From Torymus aiolomorphi (Eukaryota > Arthropoda > Insecta > Hymenoptera > Torymidae), in assembly GCA_036365515.1 (NCBI GenBank), contig CM070874.1:246768930-246832929 (forward strand): a DNA stretch of 64,000 nucleotides, written 5' to 3'. This document shows, piece by piece, positions 35,384 through 47,252 of this stretch. The translations under genes and the position numbers were made by a program. The notes under the pieces are model-generated. The model was not told where the DNA came from, did no database searches, and was given only the letters and a program-made list of their open reading frames with translations. Numbering within the stretch: position 1 is the first letter of the stretch; every line of letters begins with the position of its first letter.

Positions 35384-36271
35384 TCAACAAATCATCGACA
35401 ATAATAAGTAAATTTGATCTAGACCCTCACCTCGAGTATGTAAGCAATAATCCACATTACTCCTTTTAAATCCTATCTCTGTTAAATATTCATCCAGACA
35501 TTCATACCATGCTCTTGGACTTTCTCGTAGTCCGTACAATGCTTTACGTAACTTACAAACTTTGCTTGTTCCATTGCTATAATCTTTCAGTTGACTGACA
35601 TATACCTCCGAGCTTACTAAACCATTTAAAAAAGCCGTGACTACATTCATCTGTCCTATAATTAGACCAAACTGACAAAAAAAAAGAAAACAAAATTTTA
35701 AGGTCTGCATTTTTGTTACTGGAGCGTATATATCGTCAATAACATTTGTCTGCTGAAATCCTCTTACGACTAACCTCGCTTTATATGTATCATCAGATTT
35801 CTTTCTATAAACCTATTTTACACCTAGTACTTTTTCCTTTGGTATCTTCTCAACTATTTCCCATGTTTTATTCTCATTTAAACTTTCTATTTCTTTATCC
35901 ATAGCTTTTATCCAGCTCTCCCTATCATTACTACTCATCCCCTCCTCAAATGTATATGGAGTATTTGCCCTGCAGTAATTTACATAGATATTATTCGAAA
36001 TAATCTCTGGATATCTCTGGATATCTCTAGATATCTGGATATCTTATTGCGCTTTTTTGTCACGTGTGGATCTATGTGGAATTTTTAATAGTTCAAAATT
36101 TTGCTTTTTTGTTACCTTTAGTTCCTGTTCATTAATCTCATCCGCGCTTTCAAAAACATTATCATCTACTAAGTCATCATCATGATTAGTTTCTTTTCCT
36201 CTACTTGACTCGAGAGTCGAAGTAGAAGCGGTTGAAAGGAGCAGCCGACGCGGGGGGGGGGGGGGCAGCAA
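35384..36271 (-). pseudogene. Ty1/copia Pol fragment (RT)
   Basis: On the minus strand the order is an acidic tail of integrase, SWIKAMDKEIESLNENKTWE, ARLVVRGFQQ, MNVVTAFLNG, then CKLRKALYGLRESPRAWY. This is the start of copia reverse transcriptase. A stop replaces W in the GVKWVY position and a small lesion lies near 35700. The palm YVDD box and RNase H are absent. The upstream end runs into a G tract at about 36250. Confidence 0.85.
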
Positions 36272-36395
36272 CGTCTCGGCCGTCGGCAGCCATGGCGCGC
36301 GCGGGCATCGACAGCGGAGAGGCCGGCTTGCTGGCGCCGCAGTGAAGACGACGGCCGATCGGGGAACTTCGGGAGCGACGAAGGATCACAAGCGA
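36272..36395. other. GC-rich flank of a Transib-like element
   Basis: Short GC-rich sequence between the copia fragment and the element at 36401. No gene is supported. Confidence 0.5.
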
Positions 36396-36780
36396 CGCCG
36401 CACAGTGGGGCCGCGAGCAAAAAAAAGCGCCGAAATTCGAGCTTGCCTCGAAAAATGCATAAAAAGAAAAAGTTTGAGGCACGAAAGTATTCGTTGTAAC
36501 CTATATTTTAATATACCGTTTCCCCCGGTATGATCTTAATCGATATATATATATATATATATCAAGCGTATATTGAGCATACATACAGTAACCGCATTAA
36601 AATAACATTTTCGTGCAAAGCTTTTCATTACTCGATCTATCTACCAAAATAAAAATATATTGAACACACACGTACACATATACATATATCATTAGATTAT
36701 TATTAGACATACATATGAGTTATATCGGTTCGTGTATGTGTGTATAGGTGTATATATGCATATATATAATTATCTTATAT

Positions 36781-36987
36781 TAGTATGTAGGAGTTCGATC
36801 TTCCTGAGGCAAGGATGTGAGAAATAAATTTTCACATGTGTATGATAACGTTTCGGTGAACAATGTCACCCTCATCAGACCTTTAATAAATGTCAATGTT
36901 AAAGATTAACAAATTGAATAAACTGAAAAACAATTTTTGTGTCAATAATAAGATAGTTACCTCGGGAAGATCGAACTCCTACATACT
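36781..36987. mobile_element. 207-bp hairpin element carrying a Penelope-type tail
   Basis: Bounded by a perfect 24-bp inverted repeat beginning TAGTATGTAGGAGTTCGATC. The interior on the minus strand matches the layout of Penelope 3' ends: ribozyme core, AACGTTATC, then AT-rich tail. No coding sequence. Confidence 0.75.
36850..36878 (-). ncRNA. Hammerhead ribozyme motif, intact core
   Basis: Minus strand: CTGATGA, stem II GGGTGA...TCACC, GAAAC. Both catalytic boxes are intact and stem II differs from that of the other Penelope copies while keeping its pairing, which indicates selection for structure in the source family. Confidence 0.75.
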
Positions 36988-37143
36988 AATAAAATCATAC
37001 CAGCCGAGGGATAAATTCATACAATAACACACCGTTGTTATTTCATCAATATCTTATATCTTAAAAATTAAGAAAATTAAAAAAATGGATATTGTGGTAT
37101 GCGACACATACACGTATACATACACACACGGACCAACACGCGC

Positions 37144-37268
37144 GTACACATACACACACACACACACCCACACACACACACCCACACACACACACACAAC
37201 CACACACACAAACACACATACACACACACACACACACACATCCACCCACACACACACACACACACACA
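37144..37268. repeat. (CA)n microsatellite
   Basis: Imperfect CA run. A related GT run at 37624-37687 pairs with it as part of the inverted-repeat arrangement. Confidence 0.95.
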
Positions 37269-37366
37269 ACTATATATTACTTATTATTGATATAATATAA
37301 TATGCATTATTTGTATTATACCACAGCTACATGTTCAATATTTAATAAATAGTGGATTTCATAATA

Positions 37367-37632
37367 AGTAATATATCTGTGGTGCCAAGAAAGATGGGAA
37401 TTAATCCACTCTTTATGAAAATCGAGTTCAAGCAATTTTTCTCTTTTTTGAGGTTTAATACACCATTTTTTGAAGTTTTCATTTGATAAAAAATTCATTA
37501 TTCTGTAGTTACAACGTAAATGAAAAAGGACAAATATAGCAGTTGCATTTAAGCTTTATCATTTAAATCGCCATATCTCTAAAACTTTTCCAATTGATTT
37601 GTTCCCTTCTTCCTTAACACCACAGATATATT
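37367..37632. mobile_element. Small MITE-like element (~265 bp)
   Basis: The ends read AATATATCTGTGGTG and, inverted, AAATATATCTGTGGTG, followed on both sides by related AAGAAAGATGGGAA-type sequence. No coding sequence. The target duplication is not resolved. Confidence 0.5.
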
Positions 37633-37786
37633 TGTGTGCGTGCGTGCGTGCGTGCATGCGTGTGTGTGTGTGTATGTGTGTGTGTGTCGCATACCACAAA
37701 ATCCATTTTTTTAATTTTGATCATTTTTAAGATATAAGATAATATTTATATATATGCATATATACACACATACACCAACCGATATA

Positions 37787-39080
37787 AGAGGGTCATTTGA
37801 TAAGTACCTAGCCTACAAATGAAAACACCAAAATTTTACAAAAAATAAAATTTATTTTTCAATGTAGTCTCCTTTTAGTTGAATACACTTGGTCCAGCGG
37901 TGTTCCAATTTTTTTAGCCCCGTTGAAAAAAATGTTTTCTCTTGGTTTGCAAAATAGGCCTCCGTGGCGGCGATTATTTCGTTATTGGAGTGGAATCTCT
38001 TCCCCGCGAGCGAATTTTTTAGGTTCGGAAACAAAGAAAAGTCGCACGGAGCCAAATCTGGAGAATACTGTGGATGGGGCAGCAGTTCGTAGCGTAATTC
38101 GACCAATTTAGCCGTGGCGAGTGCAGAAGTGTGAGCCGGTGCATTATCGTGGTGGAAAAGCACTTTCTTTTTAGACAAATGGGGCCGTTTTTCTTCTAAC
38201 ACGGCGTCAAATCGGCTCAATAGTTCGGCGTAGTACTGTCCTGTGACCGTTTTGCCCTTCTCCAGATAGTCAATAAAAATCACACCTTGAGAATCCCAGA
38301 AAACAGTGGCCATCACCTTTCCGGCCGACGGGACCGTCTTCGCCTTCTTCGGAGCAGATTCACCGGGTAAGGTCCACTGTTTTGACTGCTCCGTGGTCTC
38401 TGGAGTGTAGTAGTGAATCCATGTTTCGTCGACGGTCACGTAACGACGCAAAAACTCTTTTGGGTTGCGATTAAACAGCTCCAAACACTGCTCTGAACTG
38501 GTCACACGGATGCGCTTGTTGTCTGCAGTCAGAAAACGCGGCACCCACCTTGCTGACAGCTTCCTCATGCCTAAAATCTCATGTAGGATATATCACACGC
38601 GTTCTTCTGAGATGCCTACTATCGCAGCTATCTCGTGCACCTTTAATCGGCGGTCTGACAAAACGATATCGTGTATTTTTGTCACGTTCTCCTCCGTAGT
38701 GGCTGTTTTCGGAGCACCTAGGCGTGGATCATCAAAAACCGACGTACGACCACGTTGAAACTCGTTATACCAAAATTTAACGGTCGCCATCGAAGGAGAA
38801 GCATCCCCATACACTGCATCCAAGCGTTCTTTAATTTCACTGCGCGATTTCCCTTCCAAAAACAAGAATCGAATCACCGACCGATATTGTTCTTTCTCCA
38901 TTTTATCAAAAATCAACGGACACATTTGCTTTCACACGCTCTCAAAAATAAACTACAACTCCGATCCGGCTGAAATTTCGTCTGTAACCGTTTACAGGAA
39001 GATACTGCACTGTAGTGTATTTCTGGTGCGATAGTGGCACCATCTGGCGGTGAGGCTAGGTACTTGTCAAATGACCCTCG
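37787..39080 (-). mobile_element. Mariner transposon, nearly complete
   Basis: Terminal inverted repeats GAGGGTCATTTGATAAGTAC (left) and GAGGGTCATTTGACAAGTAC (right, inverted) with a TA duplication at 37785-37786 and 39081-39082. It is 1294 bp and contains one transposase gene. It is inserted in the right arm of the Transib-like element, whose left arm preserves the empty site. Confidence 0.9.
37852..38925 (-). pseudogene. Mariner transposase, single in-frame stop
   Basis: About 349 residues from MEKEQYRSVIRFLF, near the usual 345 of mariners. The N-terminal helix-turn-helix DNA-binding half runs to VGISEERV, where a TGA at about 38591-38593 interrupts before YILHEILGMRKLSARW. The catalytic half has VTVDETWIHYYTPE, HHDNAPAHTS and YSPDLAPCDFSLFP. 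There are exactly 34 residues between the second and third aspartates (in HDNAP and APCD), a DD34D catalytic domain. The frame is the same on both sides of the stop. The stop makes this copy inactive, but the rest is undamaged, so it is recent. Confidence 0.92.
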
Positions 39081-39113
39081 TAACTCATATGTATGTCTAA
39101 TAATAATCTAATG

Positions 39114-39305
<192 letters not shown>

Positions 39306-39411
39306 TAAATATATTTTTATTATGGTAGATACATCGAGTAATGAAAATCTTTGCACGAAAATGTCATTTTAATGCGGTTACTGTATGTATGCTCAACATA
39401 CGCCTGATATA

Positions 39412-39412
<1 letters not shown>

Positions 39413-39486
<74 letters not shown>
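39413..39486. repeat. (AT)n microsatellite
   Basis: AT run inside the right arm of the Transib-like element. The left arm has a shorter version at 36545-36562. Confidence 0.95.
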
Positions 39487-39490
<4 letters not shown>

Positions 39491-39630
39491 TACGATCATA
39501 TCGGGGGAAACGGTTTATTAAAATATAGGTTACAAAGAATACTTTCGTGCCTCAAACTTTTTTTTATGCATTTTTCGAGGCAAGCGCGAATTTCGGCGCT
39601 TTTTTTTTGCTCGCGGCCCATTGTGCGCCG

Positions 39631-39879
39631 GCCGGCATTCCGTTGCCTACTACCGCCGTGCCGCGCGCCACTTAAAGCCCAAGCGAATCAACTCCGCCGC
39701 CATCACCGAGTGCACCGTTTTGAGTGACCGTCGGCGTCGTCGCGGGTGCAACGCAGCCACAGCGACAGCTGAGAGAGAGAGAGCAAGAGATCGTCGCCGA
39801 GAGTGCCTGGCCAAGGTTTGTCCCCTCCTATTATTCGCCCTCGCGTTTCCCTTCAGCGTGTGTGTCCGCGTTCGCCCCG
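39631..39879. other. GC-rich spacer between two Transib-like elements
   Basis: It contains a GA-rich stretch (39765-39785) and no supported gene. The short plus-strand frame here has no motif. Confidence 0.5.
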
Positions 39880-40779
39880 CACAGTGGGATAAAATGGTGA
39901 TTTTAGAGCCAAAAATCTATAATTCCTACAAATTACAACAGATTTGCATGAAAATTTATATACAGGGATTTTGAAGGTAGCTGAATTCAATAAAAGTGCC
40001 GAGATTTTCCAAATCCTAACAGTTGATGCAGTATAACCAGTATAACAGCTCAGATACCTACGTTGGCCTACAAGAACTTAAAATAAATATAAATCTGTCA
40101 ACCTACAATAGTGAAAAATAATTTTGAAATCAATTATATGTAGGTATAAATTTTTTGATTAAAGTAAATAAATTAATTAACGATTAAACATAATTAAATT
40201 AATATATAATAATAATTTTATTTTTTAATGAAAAATTTAATAATAAAAATTAATAATTTGTAATAATTACTAAGTAATTTTTAAGCCATAATATACAGAT
40301 TTTAAAAATTCTTGAGCTATTGAAATTATTTAAAGTACATTAAAAAAATACACACTTCATTGCAAAATAATTTTTATAATAATTTATTTTATATAATGTA
40401 ATTATCTATTAAATGCATGTTTGTACATTAGTACGTAATTATGTAAATAATATGTATTTTATAAAGTATGTATTTAACGTGTTTTCACATATTATTATTT
40501 AAAATAATATACATACTTTACTTGATAAAAACATACTATTTTTCACTGTTGTAGGTTGACAGATTTATATTTATTTTAAGTTCTTGTAGGCCAACATAGG
40601 TATCTGAGCTGTTATACTAGTTATACTGCATCAACTGTTAGGATTTGGAAAATTTCGGCATCTTTATTGAATTCAGCGACCTTCAAAATCCCTGTATATA
40701 AATTTTCATGCTAATCCGTTGTAATTTGTAGGAATTGTAGATTTTTGGCTCTAAAAAATCACCATTTTATCCCACTGTG
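39880..40779. mobile_element. Transib-like MITE (900 bp)
   Basis: Both ends carry CACAGTGGGATAAAATGGTG as perfect inverted repeats and the arms pair over about 245 bp. The flanks are CCCCG (left) and CGCCG (right), a near-perfect 5-bp duplication. The AT-rich centre has no gene. Confidence 0.8.
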
Positions 40780-40801
40780 CGCCGGGAATCCCGCGACTCC
40801 G

Positions 40802-40880
40802 AACCCTACTCTAGCTACAGCTGTAGCACGTGCTGTGCGCAAGCTACAGCACGTGCTACAGCTGTAGCTAGAGTAGGGTT
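40802..40880. repeat. Perfect 35-bp hairpin, 9-bp loop
   Basis: Arms 40802-40836 and 40846-40880 are exact reverse complements, starting AACCCTACTCTAGCTACAGC. Smaller palindromes (CAGCTG, GCACGTGC, TAGCTA) lie inside each arm. It precedes the gypsy primer site and may be part of that element's LTR. Confidence 0.9.
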
Positions 40881-41074
40881 TTTATTTGCTCCCGGCGGAG
40901 CTAGTCAGCGAAGTAGATCGGTACAAGTGACGCGAGCTCCTGGTGCTCAATACATTGTACAGTTGTAGGAGTTTTTCTTGTTGATCTTAATAATCATAGT
41001 TTTAACGGCTTAATTGTTGTGCATGACTATTTACCTCCGAACCTCTGCCCTGATCATAGGCAGAGCATTACAAG

Positions 41075-41093
41075 TGGCGCAGCCAACGTGGGG
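41075..41093 (+). promoter_or_regulatory. Gypsy primer-binding site
   Basis: TGGCGCAGCCAACGTGGGG follows GAGCATTACA-AG, which looks like an LTR end. The TGGCGC start and position fit a tRNA primer site for the gypsy element that follows. Confidence 0.65.
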
Positions 41094-42030
41094 CCACGGT
41101 AAAGGCCATGGCAAAGTAAAGGGATCTTCGTCGTGATTTCGCCATCGCGGCGAGCATACACAAGGGAAATCGCGAGGGGGAAGCGTTTTGGCGGCCATTT
41201 TGGTAATTGACCGCATGCGAGCGGTTATATCACGTAGTAGGGGTGTGTTAGGATTCATCCAGACGCTTCAAGCTAGTGAAATTTGAATTATTTTGCGAAC
41301 TTATTATTTTCTTTTTTTATTGGAACAAACCATTTTATTGCGGTATGTGCGTGATTTTGCGTGGTAAGAGTAAATGGAATATTCACAGTCACATCTTGCT
41401 ACAGCTTTAGCTACGCGGCGCATAGAATTGCAACGTGTTCAGGAAGTGTAAAGAGTTCGGAGAAACTTCCTGAACATTGTTGCACAACGGAATCATTTTC
41501 CTTTCTTAATTGTTGAAATTGAAATTTCTTTTATATCTTATATTTTTTGTGAGATAGCTCGCGTTCACTCCTTTTCCGCATAACCCTCCTGAATTCCCAC
41601 CCCTCCGAAATAGATCCTAGTGCAAAGCGAGGAGGGGGGAATTTTCGACGGGATTTTCTCTTATTCGGGGCAAGGAACAGGTGCGTAACTGTCGCACCTC
41701 ACCTTCGAACGTTACCTCGGTTGCTTGGGTTTGATTCTCTTTTTTTTGAATTTTGCTTTTTGCTTTCTTGCTTTGCCTAGTTGCACTTTCGATTTTTTTT
41801 TCTTTTTGAGATTAAATTTATCCTACAAACTGTGTTTTTAAATTTGGATTCTTAGTACTAGTAGAATGAAACTTTAGTAATAATATTTAAGTAATAAATA
41901 GAGAGTGAGTAATTATTGGGTAAGAGAGAAAATCAATGGAGCTACGCGACTGAGGCTATCTCAGAAGGTAGCTAAGATGGAGAATTATGATTAGAGTTGG
42001 ACTTCGCTCGGTGTCGACGAGAATGATTTA
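41094..42030 (+). other. Gypsy leader
   Basis: About 0.9 kb without genes between the primer site and gag. It contains T-rich and GGAGGGG-type stretches. Confidence 0.5.
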
Positions 42031-44410
42031 ATGTGCGTCGACCCGATAGCTGCAGCTCAAGCTCTGAAGCGAACGATTAACCGACTGACTGATGGAGAGG
42101 TCGCGTTGACGTCTGAGCATTTCGGGTTGAATGTTCGCTCGGACGCGATTATTTTGCGCAATAGGTTGGAGAGGTACGAGATGCGACGCCATTTCGGCGC
42201 TGATGCCGCGCCGGACAGAGACGAGCCGGCGGATGAGTCTACTTCTGTGCATAGTCCTTCGTCGTTGAGTAGGCATTCGACTGTACATTTTTCGCCACCT
42301 AGTGGTCCAGAGCTGCCAGCCGTAGGTCCAACCCATGCGGAAGTAGTGCTGCTCTCCATAGGCCAGTTGATAGGTAGATTTTGCTATCCGATTTCGATGG
42401 AAGTGCCGTCGCAGACCTTTACCTCGATGCTGCGCATCAAATTGAGTGAGCCGCGGCGTGCGGGAGAGCAGTATACAGCTGGCAGCCACGTTGCTCCAGC
42501 TATACCGCGTTCTGATGTGCAGAGGCGCGTTAGCATCGCCGCGCCGGAAGTGTTCCACGACACGAGGGAGTCAGCTCCTCATCCGCCTGCGCAGTCCGCG
42601 CGTTATCCTCTCAGTCCACTTCATGCTCCCGAACATAGCTCGTTCGTGAGAAACAGCGTGGATTTAACGAGCGTGGCGAGTGCGCTCGTGATTCCATCAT
42701 CTACGAGTGCAGGAGGGGCGATGAGGCAACCGAACGGGTTGTTCGATCGTGCGTCCTTTTTGCCGCTTCTAGCGTTGCCGTCGTAGCAGATGAGATACCT
42801 GGCTGTTCCGTCCACGATGTATCCGGGGAGAGAATTCGGCAGCTTTGCTTCCGCAGTGGGCTCTATGCCTTCGTTGAGTACTCCTCCGCTTTCAGCTAAC
42901 GTTGCTTTAGGGAATTTCGAAGCAGGCCCTGCTGTTTACTCGCACTGTTCGATGCCGCAAGGAAGATCAGGTTATCATGAGCCGCCGCTCATGTCCTCAG
43001 CGTCGCTCGCTCAAAATTATGTTTCAGGAACTTCACAAGCGAGCGGATTTAGAGTACGAGTGGAGCCAGCACGCTCGTATTACAATCAACCAGCGCCGCC
43101 ACCGTCGTTTAATTATCCGCCTGGGCATTTTCCGCAGCCTTTTGTATCCTCGCAGCCGCTGATGTCATATGCTCCACTGTATCCATCGTACATTAGCAAT
43201 ATTCCGCAATCGGGCTCGCAATTTCCGCCTGCAGTTCCGCCGCCCGTTGTTGCATGGTTTCATTCAGCTCCAGGCATACTGCTGCTGGTTTTCAGCCTCA
43301 TCCAGGAAGATTTGAGATCTCTGCTCCAGGGCTGAGCCAAGATGCATCGTTTTTCATCGCTTTATAAAGAGAAACGCACAACGCAGCTACTCTCTAAGTG
43401 GCACATTACGTTTAAAGGGGATAGGAAAAGGGATCCCGAAAGTTTCATTGCAGATCTAGCGAAATGCAAAGGAACTTACAAACTGACTCTCGAGGAAATA
43501 GTGAAAGCCTTGTCATCCGCTCTCGATGATGAGTCATGGCAGTGGTTTCGCCGGGAGTATCAATTCTGAAGGACTTATGAAAAATTTGTGGATGCGTTGC
43601 GCCTGCAGTACAGCTTTGAAAACGTGCAGGAGAGACTACGAAAGGAGCTGGAGGTGCGAATGAAAGGACTAAGTGAGGAGATCTCCACCTGCCTACTGAA
43701 GGTGCGTGAACTGCAGGATCAGCTGAAGCCGCCGCTTACGTTAGGAGAACAGCTAGACCGGTTACACAAGAAGCTTCATCCTTGGCATCGGCTGCGCCTC
43801 GAGAGAAAAGACTTCGAGAATTTTCCGGAATTGCAGAAACTAGGCAAGCGAGTGGAGCTGCGGAGAGCTCAGGGGAAAGCGTATAAGTCACCGCCTCCGA
43901 TTTCGGATTCAGCTTTTCCTGCTTCAGCGTACACTCCACGGAAGCACATACGGCAGGTGAAAATAGCTCCAGTGATGAAGACGTCTATCGAGGAAAGCAA
44001 CCCGCCAGTCTCCAGCTCCAGTAACTTAGAGCAGCGATGCAGACGGATGAAGGACAGCAGCAACGACCGACGAGGAAAAAGAAGTCCAAACCAGCGGATG
44101 GTCAGCACAGAAGGAACAAGGATCAAGGTTGAGATTCTCGCAGCAAAAGTAAGGGTCGCAATGCAGGCCGGAAGAAAGATTCTCGAGCGAAGTTAACGGA
44201 GGGAGAGTCTGCGCAGGAACCGCCAACAATTGAAGTTGCTCCCCCTAGCGGAAGATTCGAAGAGATGCATCGGAGAAAATTGAGAGAGCCCTGTTTCCGT
44301 TGCGGTCATGCCGGTCACTGAAGGAGAGAGTGCATGAACGCAGCAGTTTGTCAAAATTGTGGACAGCAGAATACGACGGTGCATAAATGTACAAGGTGCA
44401 ACTCTGAGCC
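42031..44410 (+). pseudogene. Gypsy Gag (frameshifted) with zinc knuckle
   Basis: The N-terminal frame 42031-42786 ends in a stop. The middle part (42790-43335) is Pro-, Ser- and Tyr-rich. A capsid-like part follows (43342-43569, KWHITFKGDRKRDPESFIADL, then 43588-44196 with LTLGEQLDRLHKKLHPWHRL). The nucleocapsid has CFRCGHAGH, a stop, RREC, then CQNCGQQNTTVHKC (44290-44395). At least four lesions are visible: stops near 42786, 43333, 43567 and 44323 and frame changes between them. Unusually GC-rich compared with the other elements here. Confidence 0.75.
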
Positions 44411-44578
44411 GGCGGGAAACGAGTAAGAGATGAAGTTAGCGGAGTCAACTCACCCTCTCCTACTTTAGACTCGACTCCTCCTACTTCTGACCAGGCTCCT
44501 CCAGTCCAGGAGATCAGTTCGGCTGTAGTTATCAGCGAGGGAGATAATCCTCAAGTTTTAGCTCCAGAATTACTGATA

Positions 44579-45345
44579 ATGAGAAATGCTGTCAGCAACG
44601 TCGAGCCAAGGTTAATCTTCAACATAGAGCTGAATGGAAGAAAACTCTTAGGTATGCTTGACTATGGCTCCGACCACTCGTATCTCGGCAAAGGCGTCAG
44701 CAAAGAATTTGCAGGAAAATTGGAACAGGAAGCAGCTTCAGTACGCGTAGTAGACGGAGGTGCAGTTAAGTTACAAGGGGTACTGAATCTGACAGTGAGT
44801 ATCGACAACAGGCAGCTATCTATGCCTTTCCGGATAGCAGGTGAACTTCAATACGACTGCATTCTTGGAATCGACTTCAAACGGCCGTTCAAGATGAAGA
44901 TCGACTACGAGAACGATAAATGGTGGACGCCGAAGGGAGTACTGCATCAGTTTTACCATTATGATCAAGATCCAACATGTTTTCCAGCCCTAGCCAGCAT
45001 AGGAGGACTGAATCGTGCTACAGCTGATCAGCAGTTATTTATGAAAGAAATCAAACAGAAATTGATTCCACCTACACCAGACCAAACTAGGGTTAGCGAA
45101 GGTCGATCCACATTTTATCGATATTCAAGGTCATGAACCCATTCGCCAAGCTCATCGGAAGTATACCCCAAAGATTCTGCAGACGGTGTGGGCGGAGGTC
45201 GATAGAATGATGGAGGAGGGAATTATCGAACCATCTGATAGCTCCTGGCGAAGTTGCCCTGTGTTAGTTCCGAAATTGTTTGATTGGTTTCGATTTTGTA
45301 TAGACTATAGAAAAGTCAATAAGAATACTAACAAGGAAACGGATC
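44579..45345 (+). pseudogene. Gypsy protease and start of RT (truncated)
   Basis: The open frame 44579-45136 has the protease site MLDYGSDHSYLG, in which the expected DTG/DSG triad reads DYG, and CILGIDF further on. After a frameshift near 45095 the RT start is visible: MMEEGIIEPSDSSWRSCP, LVPKLFDWFRFCIDYRKVNK. Similarity stops at about 45345 where tandem repeats begin. The changed active site and the truncation make it inactive. Confidence 0.8.
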
Positions 45346-46390
45346 GAGGTGTCCGCCTCTGATTTTTCTAAATTTTTGACATGTTGTAGAGGACAGAAAA
45401 ATAACAAAAACACGTATTTTTTTTATCGGCCCCATCCGACATTAAAGTTAAGGGGTGAAAACCGCCTTTAAAGTTGACCCCCGAAGACGGTTTTTTTCTT
45501 AATATCTTTAGTTCTAATTAATGTTTTGAAATGAAACAAATTGGAAAATTCTTCTCTTTGAATGACGAAACTAGCAAGTATAGTTTTGTCCCCGGGGGTG
45601 GCAACCCTTACTTTTTATTTCAGAACAACCTTATTTTTTAAACTATTTTTGTATATAATATTTGCAATAAAATTAATTGATTATTATAAAAATCATGTTT
45701 GGGCTTAAAATAAAAAATTAAAGTTGACGTGTTCCAGGGTTTTGCAAATCCAAGCGTTATCGGGGGTAAACAACCCCTTAGTCGCAAAATACTTTCGAAC
45801 CGTTAAAATAAATATTTTATGTTATGTAATGAATAATTTATTTTTATTTGGGCTAATTTTTTTATGGGCCCAATTTCCTATTATTAAAGGAGTAAAACGC
45901 ACTCCTAAAACTCAGCCCTAAAACAGGTTTTTTCTAGATACCCCAAGTTCAGATTAAAATTTAAAATGAAACAAAATGAAAAATATTTCTCTTTGAAATG
46001 CCAAATTAGCCATGGTCGTTTGATCGCGTGGGTAGCTACCCTTATATTTTATTTCGGAAAAACTTTATTTTTTTTAATTATTTTTGTATATAATATTTGC
46101 AATAAAATTAAATAATTATTGTTAAAATTAAAAATCAAGGTTGACTTGTTTCAGGATTTTTCTAATAACAGCATTATCGGGGGTTAGCAGCCTCTTGGGC
46201 GCGAAATACTTATAATTAGTACCATTGAAATAAATATTTTCAGGTGTATAATACATATTTAATTAATATTCGCGTCAGTTTTTTTACTGACATAACGTAA
46301 TTAATGAAGTCGCTTATAAACTCTTATACTTATTGTGCAATTTACATTCGAGTATTTTTCTCGTATTTACAGGTAAATAAAAAGGATGGA
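45346..46390 (+). repeat. Tandem repeat, period ~435 bp
   Basis: TTTTTGTATATAATATTTGC occurs at 45646 and 46081 within longer matching units that include CAAGCGTTATCGGGGGTAA-type and ATTTCTCTTTGAA sequences. A partial third unit is at the left edge. No coding function is seen in the 65-codon frame at 45724. Confidence 0.75.
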
Positions 46391-46411
46391 ACTGGGAATA
46401 GAATGGGTGAG

Positions 46412-47082
46412 TTAAGGTAGTTCTTACCCAAGAAAACGATCGTTAAAAAAGTATTATATATAATCTATTGCTCAAATATTATATTACAAGTGATAGTAAA
46501 ATCCAAAAGTAGGTTGCTTTAAGTAACAGAACAAATTTTTCCAATATAAATTCTATACATTAAAGCCTAAAATTTGCTAAATAAGGAAAAATATCACAAA
46601 AAGTCATGAATTATTTTTGTTTTTTATTCGATTTTTTTATTAAAAACGCTATTTTGTTTCTCAAGCGTTCCTCGATAAATTCACCGCATGAAATTATCAA
46701 CAAATCATTTTACACAAAGTTAGAGAAATTTGTTTAAAAAAAAAATTACAAAGACTTAGCAACTAATAGCTCTAACTTTGTGTAAAATGATTTGTTGACA
46801 ATTTCATGCGGTGAATTTATCGAGGAACGTTTCAGAAACAAAATAGTGTTTTGAATAAAAAAATCGAATAAAAAACAAAAATAATTCATGACTTTTTGTG
46901 ATATTTTTCCTTATTTACCAACTTTTAGGCTTTAATGTATATAATTTATATTTGAATAATTTTTCTGTTACTTAAAGCAACCTACTTTTGGATTTTACTA
47001 TCAATTGTAATATAATATTTGAGCAATAGCTTATAAACAATACTTTTTTAACGATCGTTTTCTTGGGTAAGAACTACCTTAA
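46412..47082. mobile_element. Near-perfect hairpin MITE with TTAA ends
   Basis: Arms of about 315 bp are nearly exact complements, from TTAAGGTAGTTCTTACCCAA to its complement ending at 47082, with a loop near 46735-46765. The terminal TTAA on each side could be the target duplication, which would place it with TTAA-inserting elements. High arm identity suggests it is young. Confidence 0.8.
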
Positions 47083-47252
47083 ATGATTGACTGATCTAAT
47101 GAATAGAAGCTAATTGATATTATTATAAAATATTAATTCTTATTATGTAATTACTTTTTATTAAAAGTAAAATATAGGTATATTTTCACAAATTGTCAAC
47201 AAAGATTCGAAGAAACGATACAAACGAGCTTATAATTGGTTCCTTATCACAA

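Noticed and set aside
37054..37300. Cys/Val and Thr/His repeat frames
   Set aside because: They are translations of the CA/GT microsatellite.
42028..42558. 176-codon minus-strand frame opposite gypsy gag
   Set aside because: Shadow of a GC-rich coding region; no motif, and the plus strand carries the recognisable Gag.
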